Shown here: positions 1 to 7,813 of the stretch, in pieces | Numbering within the stretch: the first letter of the stretch is position 1 | Layout of the letters: every line of letters starts with the position of its first letter | NCBI RefSeq assembly: GCF_013170825.1 | Contig: NZ_CP033365.1 | Location: forward strand, 3,050,001 to 3,114,000 | Direction: 5' to 3' | Source: Mesorhizobium sp. NZP2298 | GTDB lineage: Bacteria > Pseudomonadota > Alphaproteobacteria > Rhizobiales > Rhizobiaceae | Length of the DNA: 64,000 nt | The notes under the pieces: generated by a model | What the model was told of the DNA's origin: nothing | The model's database searches: none | What the model saw: only the letters and a program-made list of their open reading frames with translations | Program-made: the position numbers and the translations under genes

Positions 1-1
1 C

Positions 2-67
2 GACCGCGACGTGCGCGGGCAGGACGGCGCCAGCGACCATGCGCCGGTCTGGGTGGAGTTGAAGTGA
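2..67 (+). CDS. Exonuclease III-like endonuclease, C-terminal end (partial)
   Basis: Only the last 21 codons and the stop are in the window. They end in SDHAPVWVELK, which fits the terminal SDH-x-P-V-W motif of the exonuclease III / AP endonuclease (EEP) fold, where the His of SDH is the catalytic histidine. The family removes nucleotides 5' of abasic sites in cytoplasmic base-excision repair. The rest of the gene lies to the left. Family assignment depends on this one motif, so another EEP-superfamily nuclease cannot be excluded. Confidence 0.6.
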   Translation, partial: DRDVRGQDGASDHAPVWVELK

Positions 68-192
68 GCGGCCGCGCGACAATCGTCACACGAACAGGCA
101 GCGCCAACACGTAGCCTACAAAATCTCCAGCGGCCTATCCGTGCCCGCCGTCAATCCAGGCGCGGTCGTGTTGGTTGATCAGGTTCCGAGGG

Positions 193-285
193 TCAATCCA
201 AGACCGGCGGAGCCGAGGCGGTCGCCGTGACCGATTTCAAATTGCCCTTCTTGACCAGGACGGGCCGTACATAGGTCTTCTTCAT
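193..285 (-). CDS. Putative RiPP precursor with lasso-type leader, copy 1 (30 aa)
   Basis: A 30-codon gene starting MKKTYVRPVLVKKGNLKSVT and ending in a short Ala/Pro-rich tail that finishes VLD. The N-terminus has the spacing Y-x2-P-x-L-x3-G-x-L-x3-T, the leader signature that lasso-peptide recognition proteins (RRE/B1) bind. A very similar gene (copy 2) lies 106 bases upstream on the same strand. The tail after the Thr is only about 10 residues and its single Asp is the last residue, so a classic threaded lasso (ring to Asp/Glu at 7-9 plus a tail) cannot be formed in the usual way. No lasso cyclase, protease or RRE gene is in the window. Best read as a lasso-leader-family peptide of unknown product. 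Confidence 0.6.
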   Translation of the reverse strand: MKKTYVRPVLVKKGNLKSVTATASAPPVLD

Positions 286-391
286 ATTCCAGCTCTCGAC
301 AATGGTGATGGCGTAAATCACTTAAAGCCGTCAAATCAACACCATTGACAGCCACGGCCATACCGGAAAACCCGGCGAAGACGCGATATTC

Positions 392-481
392 TTATTGCGG
401 CTGGATCGACGGCGTCACCGCGACGACGGATTTCAGATTGCCCTTCTTGACCAATACGGGCCGTTCATAAATTCTCTTCAT
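392..481 (-). CDS. Putative RiPP precursor with lasso-type leader, copy 2 (29 aa)
   Basis: A 29-codon gene starting MKRIYERPVLVKKGNLKSVV. Residues 5-18 match copy 1 except at residue 6 (Glu against Val), and the genes are alike at the DNA level over the leader. The C-terminal tail differs (Val/Thr/Pro/Ile/Gln-rich, ending QPQ) and has no Asp or Glu, so it could not close a lasso macrolactam. A conserved leader with a divergent tail is typical of RiPP precursor families, which supports both as real genes. Alternatives are a regulatory small protein or a relic of a lost cluster. Confidence 0.6.
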   Translation of the reverse strand: MKRIYERPVLVKKGNLKSVVAVTPSIQPQ

Positions 482-816
482 AATGCAGACTCTCCACTAT
501 ATCCCAGCGCGACAGTGACACAGTGCCGCCTGGTGTCAATATTTCGCAGGGGATAGTCCAACGCGTATCAGTGATGACTGTGGTAAATTGACATCGGTTC
601 TTTTTGTAGCGCCTGATCAAGCCGAAGAACACATTTTTGCGCCGCGACGCGGGCGATCGCGATCAGCTTCGAACTGCTCTCTTGATCGAGGTCACTAACC
701 GATCTTCTTCAAGGTTTTAGACGCATCCATCCGTCGCATGCAGGCACAGGATGCGTTTTGCGATAGACGGTTGACGCTGGTAGTCTGGCCCGAGAGCCCG
801 GCGAGGGGGGAGCGCG
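482..816. other. Intergenic region between RiPP-like genes and WD40 gene
   Basis: About 335 bases with no convincing gene. It must hold the promoter for the leftward RiPP-like pair and for the rightward WD40 gene, since the two are divergent. No sigma-70 promoter with good spacing could be assigned with confidence on either strand. Confidence 0.4.
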
Positions 817-2445
817 ATGAACAGATTGGCTGACAGGTTGGCTGCGCTTGTCCTTGCCGCGTTTGCGATCGCCTGCCTGGCGCTGATCTATCCGCTGATC
901 GGCGCTGTTGCCTTGCACGGCTTTTCCGGGCCGGGCGCGAATTTGCCCCGGCTGGCGGCTTTCTCCGTGGCGGCGTTAGCCTGCCTGGTCGGCGCCTTGC
1001 TGTTCTGGGCCGGTCTTCTGCCTGGGCGGCCGGCGCATGCCGCCGGGGCGCCGCTGTTCGGCCGCACGGCCGAGGTGCGGGAGACTGGCAGGCCCGGCCT
1101 GCGCAAGGTGTTCTTCGCCTTGCCGTTGGTTGTGCTGGCGGCGCTGGCCGCCGACCGGTTCGGCCCGTGGCATGATGGCGGCGACGTGGCCAGCCAGCCG
1201 AGCGAGCCCAAGCCCAGTGAACCCAAGCCAGATCAACCCAAGCCAGATCAACCCAAGCTCAGCGAACCCAAGCCAGATCAACCCAAACTTGCCGAACCCA
1301 AACCCGGTGAACCAAAAGGCCAGGATGTGGCCAGCGCGCCACCGGCAGCGGAGCCGGCTCCCGTGCCAGCCCCGCAACCAGCTCCGCCGCCGGTAGCCGC
1401 CAATCCGCCGCCGGCACCGGCGCCGCCAGCACCGCCCGTGGCCGCACCGGCGCCGGCGCCCGTCGCCCCGCCGGAGGTCGCGGTCATTCCGCCGCCCACC
1501 GTGGCGCCGTTGCCGCCGCCGCCACCGGCGGTTCCGACGCAGCCCGATGGCCATCGCGACGCGGTCGTGTGGCTGGCGGTGGCGCCCGATGGCCAATCGA
1601 TCATGAGCGCCAGCACCGACCATGTGATCAAGCTCTGGGACATGGGCGGCAAGCACCTGATCCGCAACCTCGGCGTCCACAAGGACATGGCGCGCACCGC
1701 GCTCTACATGCCCGACGGCGTCAGCGCGCTGACGGGGGGCGACGACGGCGAGATCGTTCTGCGCAAACTTGCCGATGGCGCCGTGCTGCATGTCTTCCAG
1801 GCCGGCCAGAATGGCGGCGTCAACAAGCTGGCGATCAGCCCGGACGGCAAGCGCGCCGTCAGCGGACACGATACCGGCAACGTCATCGTCTGGGATCTCG
1901 TCAACAATTCGGTGCTGCATGTGCTGACCGGGCACGACTGGTCGATCAGCGCGGTCGCCGTCTCACCCGACGGCAAGCAGGCGCTCAGCGGCAGCATCGA
2001 CGGCACGCTGAAGCTCTGGGACGTCGAAAGCGGCAAGCAGTTGCGCAGCTGGCACGGCCACGAGCAAGGCACCTATGGCGCGGTGTTCACCGCCGACGGG
2101 CGCCATCTGATCACCGGCAGCGGCGACCTGACGATCAAGGTCTGGGATCTCGACAGCGGCCGCGAGGTGAAGCGCTTCGACGGCCATGAGGGCACGGTCT
2201 ACACGGTGGCGCTGTCGGCGGACGGCAAGCGCCTGCTGTCGGGTTCGCTCGATGGCACGGCGCGCCTGTGGGACATGGAAACCGGCAACCAGATCGCGAT
2301 GTTCGACAGCCAGACCGGCCCGATCTACGCGGTGGCCTTCGCCCCCGACGGCACGGTGCTGACCGGCGGCTACGACCGCACCATCAGGGATTGGCCGGCG
2401 GCCGGCGGCGACGGCGTGGTGCTGTTTGCCGGTGCGCCGCAGTGA
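817..2445 (+). CDS. Membrane-anchored WD40-repeat protein with Pro/Lys linker
   Basis: 542 residues. Three hydrophobic segments (about residues 8-36, 46-68 and 94-113) are followed by a low-complexity linker (about 120-240). The linker begins with repeated E-P-K-P / D-Q-P-K-P units and passes into a Pro/Ala-rich stretch. Residues about 245-540 form seven WD40 repeats, most with a GH near the start and a W-D near the end (for example KLWD, IVWD, RLWD), enough for one closed beta-propeller. It is probably an inner-membrane protein presenting a protein-binding propeller. The partner and the side of the membrane are unknown. ATG at 817 follows a purine-rich GGGGGGAG ribosome-binding site. No enzymatic domain is present. 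Confidence 0.85.
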   Translation: MNRLADRLAALVLAAFAIACLALIYPLIGAVALHGFSGPGANLPRLAAFSVAALACLVGALLFWAGLLPGRPAHAAGAPLFGRTAEVRETGRPGLRKVFFALPLVVLAALAADRFGPWHDGGDVASQPSEPKPSEPKPDQPKPDQPKLSEPKPDQPKLAEPKPGEPKGQDVASAPPAAEPAPVPAPQPAPPPVAANPPPAPAPPAPPVAAPAPAPVAPPEVAVIPPPTVAPLPPPPPAVPTQPDGHRDAVVWLAVAPDGQSIMSASTDHVIKLWDMGGKHLIRNLGVHKDMARTALYMPDGVSALTGGDDGEIVLRKLADGAVLHVFQAGQNGGVNKLAISPDGKRAVSGHDTGNVIVWDLVNNSVLHVLTGHDWSISAVAVSPDGKQALSGSIDGTLKLWDVESGKQLRSWHGHEQGTYGAVFTADGRHLITGSGDLTIKVWDLDSGREVKRFDGHEGTVYTVALSADGKRLLSGSLDGTARLWDMETGNQIAMFDSQTGPIYAVAFAPDGTVLTGGYDRTIRDWPAAGGDGVVLFAGAPQ

Positions 2446-2916
2446 GGGCTGGAGAGGCCGAGGGCAAGACAAGCCATGTTCGGCTCGCGCCTTGACGATT
2501 TGTCACTGTGTATACAACGACGGCTTAATTCCGAGCTGACGATTGGTCCGATAAGACGCTTGGATGAATTGGTGGATCGGCTTTTGCTGGATTGCCGGCA
2601 GCATCTGCTCCGCAATGTTGGACTATCGCGATCATCACGTCGCGCGGCGGCGTCGTCTGGCGCCATGCGCTTGCCGTGGCCGACGCGGGCGGGGCGCATT
2701 GTTGGTGTGCTTGGGCGCCCGCGTCAACCAGGGCGGCTCGTACCGCCGCGACAGCATCATTGCATATCGCGGCGCCCGCCGAAACTTCCGCGAAAGCGGA
2801 ATAGGCAGGAGCCAAGATGTGGTTCCCGGCCGGGGCTGTTGCGTGAAACAGTTCTCGCCTCCGCCGCATTGACCCGCGGCGCGCGGGCGCGAGGACCGGC
2901 GCTTTCAACAGGACCG
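2446..2916. other. Intergenic stretch, no supported gene
   Basis: About 470 bases after the WD40 gene. Open frames occur on both strands (for example an antisense frame 2525-2908), but none has a recognisable domain or a ribosome-binding site. Its position just before a decayed amidohydrolase suggests it may be partly degraded coding sequence. Confidence 0.35.
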
Positions 2917-3186
2917 GTGAGCCAACTGACGATTTTCCGCAACGCGAAGCTGGCCGATGGGTCGCTGGCGGATTTCTCTACCGCTCCGGCTTCTACGAGG
3001 AACCGCGACCTGGCTGCTGCCTTCGATGTGGTGGTGGATTAGGGCATCATGGTTGGCGCCAAGGCCGATTTTGTGGCCATGCGGGCGCTGCATGTGCCCG
3101 AGGCGGTGGTGGCCGTGCCGAAGGACCGCACGGTCTATCGCCGGGGCAAGGCGGTGGCCGGGGACGAGACGATACTGGCGCGCTGA
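2917..3186 (+). pseudogene. Amidohydrolase (cytosine deaminase-like) remnant
   Basis: A GTG at 2917 opens a frame reading VSQLTIFRNAKLADGS, the usual N-terminal beta-strand of amidohydrolase-superfamily deaminases. The same frame ends with GAKADFVAM..VPEAVVAVPKDRTVYRRGKAVAG, the usual C-terminal strand of that superfamily. Only about 25 codons separate the two, so most of a roughly 400-residue enzyme, including all metal ligands, is missing. The frame also carries an in-frame TAG at 3040. This looks like an internal deletion plus nonsense decay. The exact substrate class of the ancestor is an inference. Confidence 0.5.
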
Positions 3187-3235
3187 GGCGGCGTCCTTGA
3201 CATGAGGCGAGAGGGCGCTCCGAAGCGCGGATCGA

Positions 3236-3442
3236 TCAATTCGCCGCTCCGCGATCAGCTTGCTGGAACGATCGCGCCGGCACCGAAGACAGGGCGTGTG
3301 AGTCCGAAGACGCCTCGCCGAAATAGAGCGCGCCGCCAAGGACGAGGAACACAATTCCCACCGCCATCAGCCCGACCATCAACACGGCGATCGCCGTACC
3401 GGGGCCGTGGCCTGTCCTGGTGATGATGGACCGATGTGACAT
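3236..3442 (-). CDS. Small single-span membrane protein (68 aa)
   Basis: 68 residues. ATG at 3442 is chosen because it sits behind a near-perfect ribosome-binding site (AGGAGG, 7 bases upstream), while longer frames lack one. The N-terminus is short and basic (MSHRSIITRTGHG). One hydrophobic helix spans about residues 16-43 (Val/Leu/Met/Gly-rich), followed by a polar Ser/Gln-rich tail. It is probably an inner-membrane protein of unknown function, transcribed alone. No family recognised. Confidence 0.6.
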   Translation of the reverse strand: MSHRSIITRTGHGPGTAIAVLMVGLMAVGIVFLVLGGALYFGEASSDSHALSSVPARSFQQADRGAAN

Positions 3443-4123
3443 CGCTTTTCCTCCTAAATGATCCGGTCTGGGGACCTTGCGGCAAACGATGGCAGAGGCG
3501 GGATGTTCCCGATGAGGAGCGTCATCGGCCCTTTGCGTTTCCTTGCAGGACCAAGGTCTTGGGTATCTGTAGCAAAGGTCCGGGAGGCCCTGTTCGGTTC
3601 CGGCAATGTCCATTGGACGTTCCGTTATTTTAGCCAAAGGAGATATAATGCCCTTGCCCTCCCGAGAGGCAGAAGGGTGTTGGGAAGGGCAAATTATCAG
3701 CCGGCGACATGTGGCTGCGAGGTGTAATTCGCCACATTTCATCAGGCAAAGGCCGCAGCCCAGGGACAAAGAATTTATAGGGCTTCTTGCGCGGCAGGTC
3801 GTCATGCGGCACCCCAGCCGATGCCGATGCCGATGCCGATGCCGATGCCGACGACGGAAGTCCGCGAGGAAGCGGACCCATTTGAAGAGGCTTACCGGCT
3901 TGCAGGCGAAGCAGGAAAATCCTGGATTGCCGCAGCCGCCCGCAAAGATCGATGAGCTGGCTGAAGACATTGCCGGTTTCCCGCGGCCAGGCACACTCGC
4001 TCGTTTCGAAACTCAAGATGCATCCCCACACCGTTGCGGGAGTGGGGTCAGCTGCAAGGGACTACGCCGAAATTGCGGGAAGAGGTGCTTGCAGCTCTGA
4101 AAAGGGCCGGTGATTTCCAGCCC
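3443..4123. other. Region without a convincing gene; contains hexanucleotide repeat
   Basis: About 680 bases. A strong ribosome-binding site precedes ATG 3649, but the frame that follows is unlike any protein family, rich in Arg/Cys from the repeat, and probably not a stable gene. In the next frame the stretch across the repeat reads (MP)n and then DPFEEAYRLAGEAGKSW before a stop, which could be the end of a small frameshifted gene. Neither is strong enough to call. Confidence 0.35.
3817..3851. repeat. GCCGAT hexanucleotide tandem repeat
   Basis: Five perfect GCCGAT units plus a partial sixth (3817-3851). A hexamer keeps all reading frames open, so copy-number change would alter length but not frame. 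No gene can be firmly assigned across it. Confidence 0.9.
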
Positions 4124-4408
4124 TCACGTCTCGTCGAACCGACCCTCGCGCGTCGGGTGGCGCTTGATCGCGGCTTCTTCCTCGTCGTCGGGCAAGGCGT
4201 CGTCGCTGTCCTGATTGGCGTTGTCGTCGTCTTCGTCCGGCAGCTCGCCATCCTTTTCCGTGCCGTAACGCATGTCGCCGTTTTCGGAGACGGAATCCGG
4301 CAGGATCTGGCCGCCCTTGACGGCATCCCAGTCCAGTTGCGCGATGGTAGGCCCCTCGACCTCAGGGCTATCGTCATCGTTGGTGCGTGGTTTGCTGCGC
4401 GGTGCCAT
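4124..4408 (-). CDS. Conserved acidic protein of unknown function (94 aa)
   Basis: 94 residues with a basic start (MAPRSKPRTNDDD), a central block GPTIAQLDWDAVKGGQILPD and a strongly acidic Asp/Glu-rich C-terminal half. No membrane segment or signal peptide. ATG at 4408 is preferred because a GGAG lies just upstream; an alternative ATG six codons earlier has no ribosome-binding site. It lies 86 bases downstream of the sulfotransferase gene on the same strand and may be co-transcribed with it. Similar short acidic proteins are common in rhizobia; function unknown. Confidence 0.6.
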   Translation of the reverse strand: MAPRSKPRTNDDDSPEVEGPTIAQLDWDAVKGGQILPDSVSENGDMRYGTEKDGELPDEDDDNANQDSDDALPDDEEEAAIKRHPTREGRFDET

Positions 4409-4494
4409 GCTTGGACTCCAATCCATGAAAGACTGAAGGCGAAACTCGGGATACAGCTGTTGGTTCCGCTTCGGACCGCGGGGTCCAGGCGCAG

Positions 4495-5235
4495 CTACCC
4501 CAGCCACCACCACAGTGCGGCAAGCACCGCCACCACAGCGGCGATCGCCAGCCCCAGCATGATGTACGACCCCTTGATGATGTCGCGGATGATCTTCTTG
4601 ATCGTCTCGCGGTCGTTGAGATTGGGGAAGGGATCGTTGGGCAGCGCCACGCCGAGGAACTCGCAGAGCGGCGCCCAGCCCTCGGTCACCTTGTAGACCA
4701 GCAGCTTGTGCGGCGGCACCGCCGCCTTCACCTCCTCGATATAGGCGTTGTATCGCGCCACGGCCTTGGCGCGGTCGCCCATCACCCCGTCCAGCGTGCG
4801 GCCCCATATCAACTTGCGCGACATGTCGCCGAATTTCCGCCCGAACGGCGTCAGCCATTCCAGGATCTTGAACTGCCAGACATTCTCGGTGAAGTAGATC
4901 GTGTCGATGGTGCTTTCGTACCACGCCTCGGCGCCGCGCGGGTGCAAGGTCAAAAGCACCTTGGCATCGGGATAGGTGGCCAGCAATTCCTTCCACACGC
5001 AGCAGCCCGGGTTGTCGACGGTCGCCGTATAGTTGGCGAAGACGCGGTTCCAGTCGTGCTGGGTGCCGGGCGGGCTGTTGGCGACCTTGCGCCAGAAATC
5101 GAGATGGCCCTTGTTGGCCTTGTTCATGATTACTTCCTGCATGTGATAGCAGGGCAGGCCGAGCCTGTTCAGCGCAACAAAAGTAGACCACGTGCCTGTG
5201 CGGCCGAAACCGGCCCCAATCAGTTTGAGCGTCAT
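4495..5235 (-). CDS. Sulfotransferase family protein
   Basis: 246 residues. The N-terminus LKLIGAGFGRTGTWS holds the G-x-G-R-T-G-T phosphosulfate-binding loop of the Sulfotransfer_4 group, which is expected to use PAPS as donor. The core continues with YHMQE, a histidine/aspartate-rich substrate region and a C-terminal hydrophobic helix (about 225-246) ending in WWWLG, so the enzyme is probably membrane-tethered at its C-terminus. ATG 5235 is preferred: the GCGGGGG ribosome-binding site lies about 9 bases upstream of it, whereas it abuts the alternative ATG at 5244. Acceptor unknown. In rhizobia such enzymes can sulfate surface glycans or Nod factors, but nothing nearby shows that here. Confidence 0.8.
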   Translation of the reverse strand: MTLKLIGAGFGRTGTWSTFVALNRLGLPCYHMQEVIMNKANKGHLDFWRKVANSPPGTQHDWNRVFANYTATVDNPGCCVWKELLATYPDAKVLLTLHPRGAEAWYESTIDTIYFTENVWQFKILEWLTPFGRKFGDMSRKLIWGRTLDGVMGDRAKAVARYNAYIEEVKAAVPPHKLLVYKVTEGWAPLCEFLGVALPNDPFPNLNDRETIKKIIRDIIKGSYIMLGLAIAAVVAVLAALWWWLG

Positions 5236-5446
5236 TTCCCCCATCCCCCGCAGACTTATTTTCTGCGTTATCTCAGTCCGTGAGCATCAAATTGCGCCGG
5301 ACCGGGCCAACGCGCAATAGCCGTTGCCCAACCGGTCGACCACATACTTGCGATTTTGCTAAAACAATGGAGCGTTGTGTGCGGGAAATGGGAATTCGGG
5401 CAGGGAGTCGTGCGAACCGGGGCGGTTTCGGCGACTTTGGGAATCG

Positions 5447-5767
5447 ATGTACTTTGGACAGTTTCTCGTTGGGATGTCAGCCACTTCAATCATTGTCGCG
5501 GCATGGACCTATATAGCCACCGGTTCTTTCTGGCAGGCGCTTGCGTGGACACTAGTAGACGGCCGTCTTTTCGCCGGCCACGACGAGTTCGAAAACGCGC
5601 TGCTCCGCCGGCGTCAGTTCGTAGAGCAGACGCATGGCATCGGCGGGCATTTCGAGGGGAGCGGCGGCGTCGCCGATCCGGCGGTGGACAAGCCTAAGCC
5701 ATCTGAAGCATCGCCGCCTCCCGAGGCTCCATCGGTCACCGTCGGGAAAAAGACGACCAAGCGGTAG
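5447..5767 (+). pseudogene. Exopolysaccharide-repressor-like (ExoX/SyrA type) gene, C-terminus replaced
   Basis: From ATG 5447 the first 36 codons (MYFGQFLVGMSATSIIVAAW..., then TGSFWQALAWTLV) match the N-terminal membrane segment of the short rhizobial exopolysaccharide-production-repressor family, which normally continues C-AVL-x-Q-x-GYF. Here homology stops after TLV. The frame runs on for about 70 codons through DNA that, on the other strand, encodes part of a LuxR-type regulator. The second hydrophobic segment typical of the family is lost. This is therefore a truncated or fused gene, probably non-functional. Family recognition rests on the N-terminal block only. Confidence 0.55.
5552..5715 (-). 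pseudogene. LuxR-type regulator fragment
   Basis: The minus strand reads RLVHRRIGDAAAPLEMPADA, then MRLLYELTPAEQRVFELVVAGE, and stops at 5552. LTPAEQRVFELVVAGE is the start of a LuxR-type helix-turn-helix, but the recognition helix and the rest of the protein are missing. The upstream part loses frame near 5715. It lies exactly where the exopolysaccharide-repressor homology ends, so a rearrangement probably joined the two fragments. Confidence 0.55.
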
Positions 5768-5801
5768 TTTCCTGGTCGCGCCTTACAGACAGCCGCGAAG
5801 C

Positions 5802-5918
5802 CTACCAACCTATCCATTCCCGGGTACGCCAGGCGAGGCCGGCAAAGGGCGCCATCAGCGCGATGACGACAAACATCAGCGTGAAGGGATGCTTGGTCAC
5901 GGGAGGGCGGGGAGCCAT
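5802..5918 (-). CDS. Small membrane protein (38 aa)
   Basis: 38 residues: a short basic start (MAPRPPVTKHP), one hydrophobic helix (about 12-29, FTLMFVVIALMAPFAGLAW) and a tail RTREWIGW. ATG 5918 has an AAGGAT ribosome-binding sequence 9 bases upstream. The amphipathic C-terminal Trp/Arg pattern and clean start support a real gene rather than a chance frame, but no family is recognised. Confidence 0.45.
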   Translation of the reverse strand: MAPRPPVTKHPFTLMFVVIALMAPFAGLAWRTREWIGW

Positions 5919-6437
5919 GGCGCGATATCCTTGCTTGGGATTTCCTCGAATGCGTGCACAACGTCGTCAGGGCGCCGTGGTTGCATCGAGGGCAGCCCAT
6001 GTCGCCTTGGCTGGAACCGGATGCCGGCACCGGCGTTTTCCTGGTGTGACCGGTGAGGCTGCCACCTCCGCCGGCATCGTCTAAGGCTCGCTCTGCTCCC
6101 GGCAGCGCGAGCCTTTTTCGTCGCACCGCGCAACGCATCCGGAACGACATCGCGCTCTTTACGTTAGCTATCGCTAAGGCGATCGGTAAATCGTGTTTAC
6201 GGAAGAGGCACCTATGCGCATCTTTCCGTTGTAAGTGTATTTTGCTTTATGTCTTAAATATTAGGTTTAATCTTTGATATTTCGCCATAGGCTGAGTGAT
6301 ACAACTCATACGTGAACTAATAAAGTCGGCGTTTGTTGGGAATGCCGCATTTATTCCACAAATTGCGATGGAACCTCGTGGTATCGGCTGAGTTATTCTC
6401 CTGGGTGGCTACTGGATAAATACAAATGGAGGTTACC
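5919..6437. other. Intergenic region, 3' half AT-rich
   Basis: About 520 bases. The part from about 6150 to 6437 is clearly richer in A/T than its surroundings and lies directly before the DUF1236 gene, so it probably holds that gene's promoter and a long 5' untranslated region. No protein-coding frame is convincing. Confidence 0.4.
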
Positions 6438-6737
6438 GTGAAACATTATCTTTCGAGTGCAGCAGCCGCGATCGTCCTGATGGGCGGCATGGGTGTGGCG
6501 ATGGCCGACACAATCGTCGTTCAGCCCGAGCAGGAGACGGTGGTTCGTGAATACGTCAAGAAGCAGCCGCTGGCGTCGGTAAACCTGCTCGGCCTTGAGC
6601 TCAAGCTCGGCTCTCCGGTGCCGGACAAGGTCGAATTGCGTGAGGTGCCGAACGTCAAGTACCGCGTCGCCGTGATCAATGACCAGACCGTGCTGGTCGA
6701 TCCCGATACGCGTCAGATCGTCGAGGTGCTGCACTGA
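6438..6737 (+). CDS. DUF1236-family secreted protein
   Basis: 99 residues. GTG at 6438 is taken as the start because the GGAGG ribosome-binding site lies 5 bases upstream; the ATG at 6426 overlaps that site. An N-terminal signal peptide (KHYLSSAAAAIVLMGGMGVAMA) is followed by a mature domain with LGSPVPDKVELREVPNVKYRVAVINDQTVLVDPDTRQIVEVLH. The P-x-x-V-x-L-x-x-(V/I)P plus RYAVVNxxTVLVDPxTRxIVxI pattern is that of DUF1236, a periplasmic family abundant in Rhizobiales. The function is unknown. A strong terminator follows at 6787. Confidence 0.8.
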   Translation: MKHYLSSAAAAIVLMGGMGVAMADTIVVQPEQETVVREYVKKQPLASVNLLGLELKLGSPVPDKVELREVPNVKYRVAVINDQTVLVDPDTRQIVEVLH

Positions 6738-6786
6738 TCCATGGCTCGGCCATGACAGTGGGTGCGACACCAGTCTAGCCTTGGGA

Positions 6787-6815
6787 AAAGCCCGCCACGC
6801 TCCGTGGCGGGCTTT
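6787..6815. terminator. Intrinsic terminator (bidirectional)
   Basis: A perfect 13-bp stem, AAAGCCCGCCACG at 6787-6799 and its complement at 6803-6815, with a 3-base loop. The stem begins with A's and ends with T's, so it can serve both the DUF1236 gene (+) and the convergent yghU (-). Confidence 0.9.
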
Positions 6816-6841
6816 CTTGTGAAGCTGGTCCTTGCCGATGT

Positions 6842-7708
6842 CTATTCGGCGGCCAGCTTGTCCTGCGTCTTGGTGTCGAAATCGCCGGCGTCGTGGCGCT
6901 CGTGCAACTGCAGGGCCGGTTCGCCGAAGGCGCGGTTGACCATGCGGCCGCGCTTGACCGCGGGGCGGGCGTCGATCGCCTTCGCCCAGCGCTGTACATG
7001 GCTGTAGTCCTGCACCGACAGGAACTCGGCGGCGTCATTGTACATGCGGCCAAGCGCCAGCCCGCCATACCAGGGCCATACCGCCATGTCGGCGATCGAA
7101 TAGTCCTTGCCGCCGAGATATTCCGTCTCGGCAAGCCGGCGATCGAGCACGTCCATCTGCCGCTTCACCTCCATCGAGAAGCGGTCGATGGCATATTCGA
7201 ATTTCTGCGGCGCATAGGCGTAGAAATGGCCGAAGCCGCCGCCAAGATACGGCGCCGAGCCCATCTGCCAGAACAGCCAGGACAAGACTTCCGCGCGCGC
7301 CGGCTGCTCGGTGGGCAGGAATTCGCCGAACTTTTCGGCGAGATAGACCAGGATCGATCCGGATTCGAAGATGCGCACCGGCGTCGCGCCGCTGCGGTCC
7401 ATCAGAGCCGGGATCTTGGAGTTCGGGTTGACCTCGACGAAGCCGCTGCCGAACTGGTCGCCATCGTTGATCCTGATCAGCCACGCATCGTATTCGGCGC
7501 CCTCGTGGCCGCGCGCCAGCAGTTCCTCCAACATGACGGTGACCTTGACGCCGTTCGGCGTCGCCAGCGAGTAGAGCTGCAGCGGGTGCTTGCCGACGGG
7601 CAATTCCTTGTCATGCGTCGGCCCGGCGATCGGCCGGTTGATGCTGGCAAAGGCGCCGCCATTTGCCTTGTTCCAGGTCCATACTTTCGGCGGGGTGTAC
7701 TCTGTCAT
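6842..7708 (-). CDS. yghU: Glutathione-dependent disulfide-bond oxidoreductase (YghU-like GST)
   Basis: 288 residues, the same length as E. coli YghU, and alike along the whole protein: KVWTWNKANGGAFASINRP near the start, VGKHPLQLYSLATPNGVKVT, FGSGFVEVNPNSKIPALMD, FESGSILVYLAEKFGEFLP, YLGGGFGHFYAYAPQKFEYA and GRMVNR.FGEP..QLHERHDA near the end. The family binds two glutathiones and reduces disulfides in the cytosol. ATG 7708 gives the exact family N-terminus; the longer frame adds only unsupported residues. Transcribed alone, and shares a terminator with the DUF1236 gene. Confidence 0.93.
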   Translation of the reverse strand: MTEYTPPKVWTWNKANGGAFASINRPIAGPTHDKELPVGKHPLQLYSLATPNGVKVTVMLEELLARGHEGAEYDAWLIRINDGDQFGSGFVEVNPNSKIPALMDRSGATPVRIFESGSILVYLAEKFGEFLPTEQPARAEVLSWLFWQMGSAPYLGGGFGHFYAYAPQKFEYAIDRFSMEVKRQMDVLDRRLAETEYLGGKDYSIADMAVWPWYGGLALGRMYNDAAEFLSVQDYSHVQRWAKAIDARPAVKRGRMVNRAFGEPALQLHERHDAGDFDTKTQDKLAAE

Positions 7709-7813
7709 GTCGGGCCTCGTGGGGAAGATAGCGTGGGACGGGATGGGCAGATCCATCTACAGCTAGGGCTGCGGAGGCGGAAGTTCAACTTGCGTTGAAC
7801 TATTGTCAATGTT

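Noticed and set aside
193..481. True lasso peptide precursors with a threaded ring
   Set aside because: Copy 2 has no Asp/Glu in its tail and copy 1 has Asp only as the last residue; the leader matches but a standard lasso product does not.
1195..1330. Regularly repeated DNA that might be a CRISPR array
   Set aside because: The repeats are codons of an EPKP/DQPKP linker inside a gene, with no unique spacers of equal length.
976..1935. Long antisense open frame (319 codons) across the WD40 gene
   Set aside because: It mirrors the Pro/Ala-rich coding strand; Arg/Gly/Trp-rich, no domain and no ribosome-binding site. GC-rich genes give such shadows.
3649..4100. Gene starting behind a strong ribosome-binding site at 3649
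   Set aside because: The frame becomes Arg-Cys repeats over the hexamer and has no family pattern; kept only as a note in the gap entry.
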